Shown here piece by piece: positions 15,306 to 23,066 of a stretch of 32,855 bases of DNA. The notes beneath the pieces were generated by a model. It had not been told where the DNA came from and did no database searches. It was given only the letters and a program-made list of their open reading frames with translations. Source of the DNA: Candidatus Heimdallarchaeota archaeon (GTDB lineage: Archaea > Asgardarchaeota > Heimdallarchaeia > JABLTI01); assembly GCA_019058165.1 (NCBI GenBank), contig JAHLVZ010000021.1:1-32855 (forward strand), read 5' to 3'. The position numbers were made by a program, and so were the translations under genes. Position 1 is the stretch's first letter. The number at the start of each line of letters is the position of its first letter.

Positions 15306-16412
15306 TTAGTCCTCCTCCTCCTCAAAGGTTTCTAAATGAGTAGCACATAAAGTTCTAGTTGTTTGAAAAACATCTCTAGCATCGTTATAAGTCATAACAG
15401 GACGCTTCACGACAAGCTGAAGTTTAGCTAATAACGATTTAGCGTCCTCTATTTTTTTGTAATCGTCATTCAAGCAGTCAGTGCTTCTTCTTCGTTGTTT
15501 GAAAGATCGTGTTATTTTTCTCCCAAATCTCCAGAAAAGCAAACTATGAATAATCCCTGTCGTTAATTCCTTAAAACGAATAATCCTTATTTTTAGTCTC
15601 TTGAAAAAGGATAATTTGTTTTCGTCATAGCCTAGTTTTTTCATTATCTTTCTATACATAAATGAACCAAAAATAACAATTTCAGACTCTAAAAGATCCT
15701 TCCAACGATAAGCTGATGTCGGGTCAAATAATTTCTCCACGTCATGGAAAGAAGAATTATCAACCCAATCAGCCCCAGAAACGTCTTTTAATTCTTTTAT
15801 GTTGGCAACTAATGGTATTCCCAAAAAATCAGATAATCTTTCAAGTTCTTTTTCAGGCGTAAGAATTAAATCCTCAAATCTTACAATAAGCAGTCTTGGA
15901 TCAATAATTCTCAAAGCTTCAGTAATGCCTTGAAACCACTTCTTAGAATAATGATTCTTGTCGAAATCAGCAAACGCATTTGCGGAAGAAAGTAGAACGT
16001 CTCTTAAGTCACGAACCAAATATATTATTTTCATGTTTGTTTCTTTCAGAAGTGTTTCGATCCAATTCTCCTCTTCGCAAATTTTTACTCCGAAAACTTT
16101 GGTGGAATCATTGACGAATAATCCCATTGCTAAATCAAATAACTCTTCGAGAGTGGTGAACTGATCACTCTGCAAATTATTCAATTCGTTTCTTCCAAAT
16201 TTCGTCATTTCTGCTTTCAAACTAAATAAAAGAATGTTTTTTGTCTTAATAGGCAAAACTTCGGTGAACGTTTTTATCCTTGGACATGCTCTGAAAATAG
16301 CTACGAAAGAATCTCGCAGAAAAACACAATTATCTTGGGTGTTTAACAAGTTTACAAGAAAAGATGTTCCAGCTCTCGGAGATCCAGTTATTAATACTTT
16401 AATCATCTTCAC
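15306..16412 (-). CDS. PAPS-dependent sulfotransferase family protein
   Basis: A P-loop-like sulfotransferase that would transfer sulfate from PAPS to a carbohydrate, lipid or protein acceptor. The 5'-phosphosulfate loop is KVLITGSPRAGTSFLVNLL near the N-terminus (R13, G15, T16, S17). The 3'-phosphate site is IIYLVRDLRDVLLSS with the R-D-x-R-D signature. A third family element is RFEDLILTPEKELERLSDFLGIP. The best start is the GTG at 16412, 8 nt after GGAG; a GTG at 16421 and ATG at 16406 are alternatives. The C-terminal ~110 residues are basic and unassigned. With the adjacent membrane protein it looks like a two-gene cargo for modifying cell-surface molecules, which is an inference. Confidence 0.8.
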   Translation of the reverse strand: MKMIKVLITGSPRAGTSFLVNLLNTQDNCVFLRDSFVAIFRACPRIKTFTEVLPIKTKNILLFSLKAEMTKFGRNELNNLQSDQFTTLEELFDLAMGLFVNDSTKVFGVKICEEENWIETLLKETNMKIIYLVRDLRDVLLSSANAFADFDKNHYSKKWFQGITEALRIIDPRLLIVRFEDLILTPEKELERLSDFLGIPLVANIKELKDVSGADWVDNSSFHDVEKLFDPTSAYRWKDLLESEIVIFGSFMYRKIMKKLGYDENKLSFFKRLKIRIIRFKELTTGIIHSLLFWRFGRKITRSFKQRRRSTDCLNDDYKKIEDAKSLLAKLQLVVKRPVMTYNDARDVFQTTRTLCATHLETFEEEED

Positions 16413-16812
16413 TTTGCCCACTCCTTTCTTTTTGAAACAAACTATTCTGCACAGTCTCTATTTGCTCGAGCAATTCCTCTTCCGACATTTTCATCGCTAA
16501 CGCTATGTAATACGAGTTTAGTTTCGTTTTTAGTTGGAAAATCCTTTTTTCTTTCATAGAGAAAAGTTGGAACGTGTCAGTGTGCCAACCTCCGATGCTT
16601 TCAATCACAAAAATAATTATTAATCCGCTAACAAACATTAATACGTAAATTAGAGCAATCCAACCCATTTTTAAGGACAATCCGACTTGGGTTAATAATA
16701 ATAAGAGTAATGAGACAAAATTTGATACTTGAAAAACAAAGCTAAATTTTGAAACACCGTATTGGTACCTTGTGAGTTGTCTTACAAGGAAATTCACTAG
16801 TTTTCTTATCAC
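16399..16812 (-). CDS. Two-helix membrane protein paired with the sulfotransferase
   Basis: A 137-aa protein with two hydrophobic helices back to back, near residues 28-46 (VSNFVSLLLLLLTQVGLSL) and 50-70 (WIALIYVLMFVSGLIIIFVI), followed by a charged cytosolic C-terminus with a predicted coiled coil (MSEEELLEQIETVQNSLF). The start is a GTG at 16812, directly after the stop of the upstream gene (TAAGTG) and preceded by GGAGGG. Its end overlaps the sulfotransferase start, so the two are probably made together. No family recognised; it could anchor the sulfotransferase at the membrane. Confidence 0.6.
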   Translation of the reverse strand: MIRKLVNFLVRQLTRYQYGVSKFSFVFQVSNFVSLLLLLLTQVGLSLKMGWIALIYVLMFVSGLIIIFVIESIGGWHTDTFQLFSMKEKRIFQLKTKLNSYYIALAMKMSEEELLEQIETVQNSLFQKERSGQSEDD

Positions 16813-17046
16813 TTAACCACCCTCCTTCGTTTTGGAAAAGAAACAGATCTCCTCTAGTTCCTTTTTAGCAGCAGGATCGTTCATGTTCCTATTATCAGGA
16901 ATGCATTCACCATCATAGTTGAATTTGCAATCCAAATGAGGGCAACCTTTCAAAACATCTTCACTTATTTGTTCTGGATTAGGGATGCACCCTTCTCGCA
17001 AATGATTCCTAGCAATCCATAGTTTCAAGGTTTTATTGTCGCTCAT
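16813..17046 (-). CDS. Small Cys-rich protein
   Basis: A 77-aa protein starting MSDNKTLKLWIARNHLREG. Cysteines in GCIPNP, KGCPHLDCKFNYDGEC and EEICFF make a probable zinc- or iron-sulfur-binding knot. The ATG at 17046 is chosen over the longer frame (to 17094) because it forms an ATGA overlap with the upstream gene's stop and follows GGAGGAACC. Function unknown. Confidence 0.55.
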   Translation of the reverse strand: MSDNKTLKLWIARNHLREGCIPNPEQISEDVLKGCPHLDCKFNYDGECIPDNRNMNDPAAKKELEEICFFSKTKEGG

Positions 17047-17408
17047 TGATCCGGTTCCTCCTTTGCATACCAGAATTTGCAGAAAGCACACCAATTAGCA
17101 AGAGTAAAACTAGGATCAAATTTCTCCTGGTAACACTTGCAGCAATGGACTTTGGTTTCACCATCGCAAGCATGGCAATGTCGTAGGAGACAAGTATCAC
17201 AAATCCAATAGCCTTTTTCTTCTACGAATTTTATCTCGAAACAATAATCTCGTTCCTTTGTAAAATCATTGAAAGATGGTCCAGGTTCATGTCGAATGAA
17301 ATAGTGGCCACATTTGAGCAGGACCAAATAGTGTAGATGATCTAATTGTTTGCTCGCAAGAACCTCAACTAAATCATGACAGTCTGTGCAAACATAACTG
17401 ATAGTCAT
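17043..17408 (-). CDS. Multi-zinc-finger protein
   Basis: A 121-aa protein packed with metal-binding pairs: YVCTDCH at the start, KCGHYF, WICDTCLLRHCHACDG, VHCCKCYQ and WCAFCKFW near the end. Together that is enough for two or three zinc sites in a RING- or treble-clef-like arrangement. It overlaps both neighbours by ATGA. Such proteins are typical of archaeal viruses and plasmids, usually without an assigned role. Confidence 0.6.
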   Translation of the reverse strand: MTISYVCTDCHDLVEVLASKQLDHLHYLVLLKCGHYFIRHEPGPSFNDFTKERDYCFEIKFVEEKGYWICDTCLLRHCHACDGETKVHCCKCYQEKFDPSFTLANWCAFCKFWYAKEEPDQ

Positions 17409-18367
17409 TGGTCCTGGTCCTCCTTGAACATCTTGGCAACGTATTTGATGAAAGTTCTAAACTCTCGAGTGAGAGTATCAATTCGCTGATTCGTTGCAGC
17501 AACCATAGAAATAGCTTGAGTAGAAGTAACACTTCCTTGGACCATAGCCATGAATTTCTCTGCTGTGATTGGCTCATCTTTTGGAGCTACCGTTCCATGG
17601 AGCTCATTTCTGATTTTCACTGACCCGTCAGGGAATTTCTTCTTATATCTCCTGGCAAGCCAGTTACCAAAACCATAAAGAGTGATTTCTTCATTAGAAG
17701 TTATTTTTGCTTGTTTTCCTCCAATGGTTTTGTCAGAACCTATACCCCATTGCTTAACTAGCCATTTGTGTAATTGCTTCCAAACCTTCACGCTGGTGAG
17801 AAATTCAACAGCTGTCAAGAATTGCTTGAAGTCCTCAAAACCTAAAGGTTCATCTGTACATCCAATCTTAACTGTAAGTGAATCATTGTGTTTACCAAAG
17901 ACAAAAGTGATCTGTCGAAGAGGACTCATCTCAGCATGATAAGTAAAACCAAAACGAGGAATATTAACACCACAATTTGTGCAAAATTGAAAATCAGAGG
18001 TGAGAGGTTCGTCGCAAAATCGACAAGAGACACCGAGTCCCCCCTTTTGATGCACCCCTTCGAAGTAAAGAGTTAGCTGATGAACTTCCGGATATTTGGC
18101 ATCAGGAAATTGCCTGGAACGATACAATTTTGCTTCATAACCAAGCTTGGCTTTGTAAAAAGTGCACAAACCGGGTCTTTCTCGTAGAATAACTCCTGCT
18201 TTAGCCATCTTTAAGCAGTTTGTACGAACGGAATTATAGTTTAATTTGAGGGAGCCAGCAATATAGACCGGTGAGAAGCCCTTCTCTTCTTGTGAATTCT
18301 CTTCCAGGAAGCGAAGAACCTGCACTTTGATGGTATCAGTGTGCTTTGATGCTTTCTTTGATGTCAT
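17405..18367 (-). CDS. Winged-helix plus zinc-ribbon protein, possible replication or partition factor
   Basis: A 320-aa protein. Residues ~10-72 are a winged helix (TIKVQVLRFLEEN ... SPVYIAGSLKLNYNSVRTNCLKMAKAGVILRE). A zinc ribbon follows at C115-x2-C118 ... C129-x2-C132. The central ~130 residues (KIGCTDEPLGFEDFKQFLTAVEFL ...) are alpha/beta and unassigned, and the C-terminus (ATNQRIDTLTREFRTFIKYVAKMF) is helical. DNA-binding architecture, size and position beside the ParB-like gene make an initiator or segregation adaptor possible, but there is no HUH, AEP or Walker motif to prove replication. Overlaps by ATGA at both ends or nearly so. Confidence 0.5.
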   Translation of the reverse strand: MTSKKASKHTDTIKVQVLRFLEENSQEEKGFSPVYIAGSLKLNYNSVRTNCLKMAKAGVILRERPGLCTFYKAKLGYEAKLYRSRQFPDAKYPEVHQLTLYFEGVHQKGGLGVSCRFCDEPLTSDFQFCTNCGVNIPRFGFTYHAEMSPLRQITFVFGKHNDSLTVKIGCTDEPLGFEDFKQFLTAVEFLTSVKVWKQLHKWLVKQWGIGSDKTIGGKQAKITSNEEITLYGFGNWLARRYKKKFPDGSVKIRNELHGTVAPKDEPITAEKFMAMVQGSVTSTQAISMVAATNQRIDTLTREFRTFIKYVAKMFKEDQDQ

Positions 18368-18690
18368 TTGATATACCCTCCGTAAGTATTGTCTAAATCA
18401 GCAGGAGGATTAGTCTCACTGAACACTCTGAAGCCCTTAGAATCCTTGGAGAGTTTAAACCAATGATTATTTCTGCACGCAGCAAGGTGATGGTCTTTGT
18501 AGTTCCTAGCAATCTTGGTTCGAATCTTCAATCCACACCAAGGACACCAGGGAAGACCAAAAACATGTTCAGCCATCACTCGAGGATAACCTTCTCGCTC
18601 CTGGAATTCCTTCCGATGAATCTTTTTCTCCGTTTCAGGCTCAACTTTTTGAGAAGGCAAATGAGGATAAGGAGGAACAGATTTGGACAT
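18364..18690 (-). CDS. Small zinc-finger protein
   Basis: A 108-aa protein. The N-terminal half is polar and Pro/Glu/Lys-rich. The second half has LPWCPWCGLKIR and, about 20 residues on, DHHLAACRNNHWFKL, a CxxC...HH...C...H zinc site. It ends with an acidic NPPADLDNTYGGYIK tail. The ParB-like stop and this ATG overlap by 1 nt (TAATG), and the downstream overlap is 4 nt. Function unknown. Confidence 0.55.
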   Translation of the reverse strand: MSKSVPPYPHLPSQKVEPETEKKIHRKEFQEREGYPRVMAEHVFGLPWCPWCGLKIRTKIARNYKDHHLAACRNNHWFKLSKDSKGFRVFSETNPPADLDNTYGGYIK

Positions 18691-20831
18691 TAGTTTGCTC
18701 CTCCGGATTTAGAAGCTGCAGCAGCTTTCTTTTGCTGCTGACTATTAGAAAGTTCGCAGTTACCGCATAAATCTTGAGAAAGTTGTAGATGAGTCATTCG
18801 AAGGCAATTCTTGCAAGGTTTGGCAATTAATACACGGTCATTAGGTTCGAGTTTAGTGTATTCTGAAACCCATTGTAAAGCTCGTTTGAAATTGTCAATG
18901 TAGATCTTCATGTAAGCAACTTTTGAGTTGAATCGCTCGAATAAACTGATAGTGAAATTCTTGTTAAGATCACTCCAAAGATTCTTGGCATCGATGCGTT
19001 CTCGATTTAGTTCAGGATAATACTTCTGGAAGAATTTCCAGTTAAACTCAATCATGTTGTGAGAATTATTATGGACTAGCCGGATGAAGTCTTCATCAAT
19101 GGGAAAAATAGGTTTCTTATTGTAGAACTCTCGAGCAGGAGAGAAGTATTTCTCAACCTTCTTTTGCTCAGGCCACTCCTCGAACCAGAGTCGGGTCCCA
19201 CCACCTTCAAGTTTGTCTTCACGAAGGATTATAGGTGAAAACCTTGGAGGGAGAACTGTGAACTCTTCTGCAGAAAGATCCAACCAAACCAAGTTTTCTA
19301 CAGAAGGATCCTTCGCCAAGGACTTTAATCGATTATTCTCTTTCTGAACATGAGCAGTGATTTGCTCTCGCTCATCAGAATCAGAATAATAAAAGCGATA
19401 ATGATTGGGGTCCTTATGTAGATCTACAACAACACCAGGAGCAATGTTTTTCAAAACTTCCCGGAGCTCTTCTAAAGAAAGATTAGTTGTTAAGTAGAAG
19501 GTCTTTCGTGCTTGACCAGTTGCTAACACACTAGAGATTTGTTCAGGGGTGAGAGGAGTATAACGTTTGAGTTGGAATTCATCAAGAGGATAAGCATCTT
19601 TATTTTCTAAAAGCCATTTGATTGCGTTCATATGATCATCATACTCTCGCCATCGAACATGGACCAATTCACCGTTTGGTTGGTAAGATTGAATCTTCCC
19701 TGAGATTTTAGAATTAGATTTTTTCAGAGCATTAAATTGATTCTCTGTAAGAACAGTAGTTCGATCATCCATATGGGTTTTTACTTTGGGTTTTCTGGAT
19801 CGTTCTAGAAGAAGCTTGAACTCTTTCTTATCAGCAAGATCCTTCCAGATAACATCTACTCGAGTATGGCCATTAGCTTCTGGGAATTCTTTGAAGATAA
19901 CAGCATTCTCGTAGGTTTTTAATACCCCTTTCAGGTCTTTGTCTAAACCAACGTAAGCAACAAAACCATTGATGATTTCAATGAGTTTAATGTAGGCTTC
20001 TTGATTAGGAACCTTGACCAAGAAATCAGAGGATTTCTCGTCTTCCTTGTGGTCCAGGATTAATTCCTTGATTGGACCATAATCTTGTAGACAGAGCCAT
20101 TTGGTTCGTGGAACTTTGTGAATGTAAGGCTTGTCAACTTCACCAGAAGGATTGATCACTGATTCGTCGAAAGGATCATCTTCCGGATCTTCGATAGCAA
20201 TGGTTTCCCTGACAACTCCAGCCTGGACCAGTTTGCCAGCTAATGGAGATTCTTCAGGGTGAGTGACGTCACTCACTTCAAAGCTGGTGACGTCACCAGG
20301 TTTTTTGCGAATAATTGATCTTAAGGATATTTCACCTGAGAAATACTCTTCTTGTTCATTAGATTCTAATCCAAGTATATGTAATCGAATGCGTAACCAT
20401 TGACGATTAACACCAAGCAGTTTTGCTAATTTAACTTGAGAAAGATCAGGATTAGAATTCTTAACCTTCAAAACTAATTGACATTCTTCTTTAACTGATA
20501 GTTGCTCTTTTTTGAAGAAAGTCTTAAGCATAATATAGTATGCTTCTTCTCGAGTAACTGGAAGAATGTTAATCTTCTCACCAATTGGTAGTTGTGCATC
20601 AGCTGCAACCTCTAGTAGTCTTGTAGCCCTTCTGTTTCCATCAATGAGAACAAACGCCTTATCTTCAGGAACATCACCGACATCATATTTTGAATAGGGT
20701 CTTGCTACTAAAGCAATATTCATATCCTGAACTGATTGTATATCTTCGAGATCATCAGTAGTTATTGTTTCTCTTGGATTGTCAGGATTGAATCCGATAT
20801 CTGAAAGCTTAATATACTGAATTACTGCCAC
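18690..20831 (-). CDS. ParB-like DNA-binding protein (713 aa)
   Basis: The largest gene of the element. Residues 1-~100 are a ParB/sulfiredoxin-like domain: IKLSDIGFNPDNPRE, then VLIDGNRRATRLLEVA with GNRR at 65-68 in the place of the ParB GERR box. Residues ~128-154 form the ParB helix-turn-helix (DLSQVKLAKLLGVNRQWLRIRLHIL). The remaining ~550 residues are unassigned and include a C-terminal zinc pair (KPCKNCLRM ... DLCGNCEL) and an Ala/Ser/Lys tail. No ParA ATPase gene is in the window. Classical ParB is under half this length, so it may be a partition protein with an extra module or a ParB-family regulator or nuclease. Two long palindromes lie inside its own gene (20259-20299). Confidence 0.75.
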   Translation of the reverse strand: MAVIQYIKLSDIGFNPDNPRETITTDDLEDIQSVQDMNIALVARPYSKYDVGDVPEDKAFVLIDGNRRATRLLEVAADAQLPIGEKINILPVTREEAYYIMLKTFFKKEQLSVKEECQLVLKVKNSNPDLSQVKLAKLLGVNRQWLRIRLHILGLESNEQEEYFSGEISLRSIIRKKPGDVTSFEVSDVTHPEESPLAGKLVQAGVVRETIAIEDPEDDPFDESVINPSGEVDKPYIHKVPRTKWLCLQDYGPIKELILDHKEDEKSSDFLVKVPNQEAYIKLIEIINGFVAYVGLDKDLKGVLKTYENAVIFKEFPEANGHTRVDVIWKDLADKKEFKLLLERSRKPKVKTHMDDRTTVLTENQFNALKKSNSKISGKIQSYQPNGELVHVRWREYDDHMNAIKWLLENKDAYPLDEFQLKRYTPLTPEQISSVLATGQARKTFYLTTNLSLEELREVLKNIAPGVVVDLHKDPNHYRFYYSDSDEREQITAHVQKENNRLKSLAKDPSVENLVWLDLSAEEFTVLPPRFSPIILREDKLEGGGTRLWFEEWPEQKKVEKYFSPAREFYNKKPIFPIDEDFIRLVHNNSHNMIEFNWKFFQKYYPELNRERIDAKNLWSDLNKNFTISLFERFNSKVAYMKIYIDNFKRALQWVSEYTKLEPNDRVLIAKPCKNCLRMTHLQLSQDLCGNCELSNSQQQKKAAAASKSGGAN
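20259..20299. repeat. Twin perfect palindromes with core GTGACGTCAC inside the ParB-like gene
   Basis: GTGAGTGACGTCACTCAC (20259-20276, 18 bp, perfect) and CTGGTGACGTCACCAG (20284-20299, 16 bp, perfect) share the 10-bp core and have centres 24 bp apart. They encode the two DVT tripeptides at about residues 180-190 of the ParB-like protein. I saw no other copy of the core in the window. A cis site (parS-like, operator or origin dyad) for an element-coded protein is the natural hypothesis. Confidence 0.6.
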
Positions 20832-21094
20832 TAGGCTTCCTCCTTCACTTTTCGTTCGTTCTTCCAGTAGTTAAGATCTGCAGGAGGCTCCGGTTCAGGA
20901 GCAATCTTCAGCCAATCTTGAGTATGCTCTCGAGAGCAGAAGTAATGATGTTTCACTGTGGGGATCATCTTTCCATCAGAGTAGGTCCAGTAAGTCGATT
21001 CTTGTAAGAAGTAGGTTTGTGAACCATCTTTCTTGTCATGGTTTCCATGGATCCTTCTGCCACACATTCGACAATGAACTGTTCCTCTAGGCAT
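20831..21094 (-). CDS. Small zinc-finger protein next to ParB-like gene
   Basis: An 87-aa protein with VHCRMCGRRIHGNH at the N-terminus and HHYFCSREHTQDWL in the middle, together a treble-clef-like CxxC...C..H site. A Pro/Glu segment (PEPEPPADLNYW) follows; PPADL also occurs in the 18364-18690 protein. It overlaps both neighbours by 1 nt (TAATG). Function unknown. Confidence 0.55.
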   Translation of the reverse strand: MPRGTVHCRMCGRRIHGNHDKKDGSQTYFLQESTYWTYSDGKMIPTVKHHYFCSREHTQDWLKIAPEPEPPADLNYWKNERKVKEEA

Positions 21095-21660
21095 TAGAAT
21101 CCCTCCCGGAGATGCGAAGGATAAATTAATTCACCCATGCTAGCCAAGCGAATGATTTCTTTCTCTTGACCATTTCTACGAAGATATCTGAGAAGAATTT
21201 TGATATCTTCCAACTTGCGATAATAAGTATCATTGAGATTATTTTCAATCTGGAGTCGTTGAGCAATGACAATAGCATAGAGTTCCTCGTCATTCTTGCG
21301 TAATAATACAAGCTTTAAAGGAATGCTGATTAATTCATAGACTGGTTCTAGTGCATCAATGAAGGTCCTATACCAGGTGAAATCTTCAGGAATAAGATCA
21401 AGTTTTTCTTGTTTCATTTCCTCAAGATTTTGATAGACTCTGAGAATGGCATAGGGATTCTCAAAGGTACAATAAAGCTCATTTTTAGTTAAAATTATTA
21501 ACTCGAGAAGCTTCTTATGACTTACCCAGTTCTCTAGTGCTTCCAATAATTGGATAGCTGAGAGAATTTGGGGCTCAAACCCGGCGATGGTCTTATGGAC
21601 TTGGTGAACCAGGATCTCGCTGGGAACCATATTTTCTAAATGTTCAAATTCTTCAAACAT
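21094..21660 (-). CDS. Helical element protein, unknown
   Basis: A 188-aa helical protein starting MFEEFEHLENMVPSEIL. The frame is open further upstream, but the ATG at 21660 lies just after GGAGGAG and right after the RHH gene stop, so it is the likely start. Acidic and Leu/Ile-rich helices run throughout (LLEALENWVSHKKLLELIIL; PLKLVLLRKNDEELYAIVIAQRL). No cysteines suggest metal binding and no family is recognised. Confidence 0.55.
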   Translation of the reverse strand: MFEEFEHLENMVPSEILVHQVHKTIAGFEPQILSAIQLLEALENWVSHKKLLELIILTKNELYCTFENPYAILRVYQNLEEMKQEKLDLIPEDFTWYRTFIDALEPVYELISIPLKLVLLRKNDEELYAIVIAQRLQIENNLNDTYYRKLEDIKILLRYLRRNGQEKEIIRLASMGELIYPSHLREGF

Positions 21661-21661
21661 T

Positions 21662-22093
21662 TCATTTCTCCTCCTGGAGCATCTCAAAGCCTTTGAGTAA
21701 TCGGCTGAGATCATCTTTTGATTCCAGGGATTTAACCTTCTTAACGAAGTCAACAATCTTGCTCAATTCAACGTCTGCTGTGTTGCATTCTGTACCAACT
21801 GGACAATTAAGGCAAGAATTCTTATTCTGACAATCATCGATGATAGCAGTCCATTCTTCAGCAAATCTTACTAATTCTTGAAAAGCAGTCAGAGTAGAAT
21901 CAGTATCAGATCTGGATATCCTTAACTGATTATCAAAAGCTTGGCGCATAAAATCAGAACGATTCTTGTATTCCTTAGGAATCTTAGAATCTATTGCTGC
22001 AGCTATCTCAGCATCAACCAATAATCCAAGTTGAACCATTGCTTTCTCTTCTGTAGGAATCTTCTTGGGACGTCCTCTTCCGGAATTGATCAT
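21662..22093 (-). CDS. Ribbon-helix-helix protein with a Cys cluster
   Basis: The protein (143 aa) opens with a basic arm (SGRGRPKKIPTEEK), then an RHH domain: strand AMVQLGLLVDAEIAAAI, then EYKNRSDFMRQAFDNQLRI. A cluster CQNKNSCLNCPVGTEC (residues ~88-103) follows and could bind zinc or an iron-sulfur cluster, making metal- or redox-sensitive DNA binding possible. The C-terminus is helical. It is near the promoter end of the operon, which fits an operon or partition regulator. GTAGGAGG lies 8-9 nt before the ATG. Confidence 0.65.
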   Translation of the reverse strand: MINSGRGRPKKIPTEEKAMVQLGLLVDAEIAAAIDSKIPKEYKNRSDFMRQAFDNQLRISRSDTDSTLTAFQELVRFAEEWTAIIDDCQNKNSCLNCPVGTECNTADVELSKIVDFVKKVKSLESKDDLSRLLKGFEMLQEEK

Positions 22094-22107
22094 GTTGTGA
22101 AAACCTC

Positions 22108-22425
22108 CTACACAAAGAGATGAAGATCAGTCGAGCTGACACTTCTAACCATCGAAGCACGGATAGGAATGAACCCAAGTGAAACAAAGCCTTCTCTGAC
22201 AAGAATTGTTCTAGCATTAGTGGATCGAGCTACGATCTTAACGACTGAATCAATTTGTTCCTCAGTCATTTGCTGGATATCCATTCGATAGATTTCTTCT
22301 CTCACTGGTTTATTCCCCAGTCGAGCTGATTCAAGTAAAATACTTGTAAGAGGAATCTTGCCATCAGGAAACGCATCACCATAGAGCATCTTTCCCTGGT
22401 CGTTGAGATAACCATAGTTTGGCAA
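22108..22425 (-). CDS. Element hypothetical protein (105 aa)
   Basis: Starts MPNYGYLNDQGKMLYGDAFPDG; the centre is helical (MTEEQIDSVVKIVARS) and the end is beta-like (TILVREGFVSLGFIPIRASMVRSV). No diagnostic motif. It lies 14 nt upstream of the RHH gene and 2 nt after the next gene, within the operon. Function unknown. Confidence 0.5.
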   Translation of the reverse strand: MPNYGYLNDQGKMLYGDAFPDGKIPLTSILLESARLGNKPVREEIYRMDIQQMTEEQIDSVVKIVARSTNARTILVREGFVSLGFIPIRASMVRSVSSTDLHLFV

Positions 22426-22427
22426 AA

Positions 22428-22619
22428 TTAGTTCTCCTCCTTATTCATCTTGAGATGTTTCTCTCGAGCTAAATCATAAGCCTCTTTCTTAGATAGTCCT
22501 CCCTTCTGAGAGACTTTCTCGCCAGTTCTTTGATTCACAACCCAATAGTTAGAGTGCTTTGAATTTGTGAAAACAATGAACGGATAAGTAGATGTTATTC
22601 CTTGAATACTCAAGAACAA
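22428..22619 (-). CDS. Small element protein (63 aa)
   Basis: Starts MFLSIQGITSTYPFIVFTNS. The second half, VNQRTGEKVSQKGGLSKKEAYDLAREKHLK, looks like a small beta-hairpin followed by a helix. Not recognised. It follows the first operon gene with no gap. Confidence 0.45.
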   Translation of the reverse strand: MFLSIQGITSTYPFIVFTNSKHSNYWVVNQRTGEKVSQKGGLSKKEAYDLAREKHLKMNKEEN

Positions 22620-22901
22620 TCACCCTTTTACAGCAGCCTTAGAAGTTGCTTCATCTAGGCTGGGATTCTTGGCAGCAGATCCATGCTGCTTGTCTATTTG
22701 CTTCTTCAATTCAGAAGCCTGGAGAAGTATTTTACCAGGTTGAGTTGAAAAATCAAATCCTTTTGATTCGACCCAGAATTTACACAGAAAAAAGACTGCT
22801 TCATCTTGGTCGAATTTTCCCTCTTCCAGCTCTTTGAGAGCTTTCTGAGTTTCGTCAAAGACTGATTTTGTTTTATCAGTCGTCTTAATAGTTGAAACCA
22901 T
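22620..22901 (-). CDS. First gene of the leftward element operon, hypothetical
   Basis: A 93-aa helical protein, acidic in the middle (TQKALKELEEGKFDQDEAVFFLCKFW) and with a basic/Ala-rich tail. No motif. Its importance is positional: it is the promoter-proximal gene of the roughly 11.5 kb operon and is divergent from the winged-helix gene across the AT-rich region 22902-23066. Confidence 0.5.
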   Translation of the reverse strand: MVSTIKTTDKTKSVFDETQKALKELEEGKFDQDEAVFFLCKFWVESKGFDFSTQPGKILLQASELKKQIDKQHGSAAKNPSLDEATSKAAVKG

Positions 22902-23066
22902 AATATAGTCTCCATAACTAATTATAGTAGCTATTATAATATATTTGTATATTAATATATCTTTTGTAGTCTATTATAACCGTTGTAATCAATTATTTTT
23001 ATTATCATTAATATTCATAAATTATAACATGAATAGTTACATAGAAAACGTTGTAAGTGTGACATT
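22902..23066. promoter_or_regulatory. Divergent promoter/operator region of the element
   Basis: A very AT-rich 165-nt gap between divergent genes. It holds two copies of CTATTATAA (22931 and 22971) that resemble TATA boxes, and two copies of CGTTGTAA (22981-22988 and 23049-23056), the second 10 nt before the regulator's ATG. The spacing suggests an operator read by the adjacent winged-helix protein, repressing one or both directions. This is inference from position and repetition. Confidence 0.5.

Noticed and set aside
18690-20831. Calling the 713-aa ParB-like protein a certain plasmid partition protein
   Set aside because: No ParA partner and most of the length is unassigned. ParB-fold proteins also act as nucleases, CTP-dependent regulators or defence proteins.
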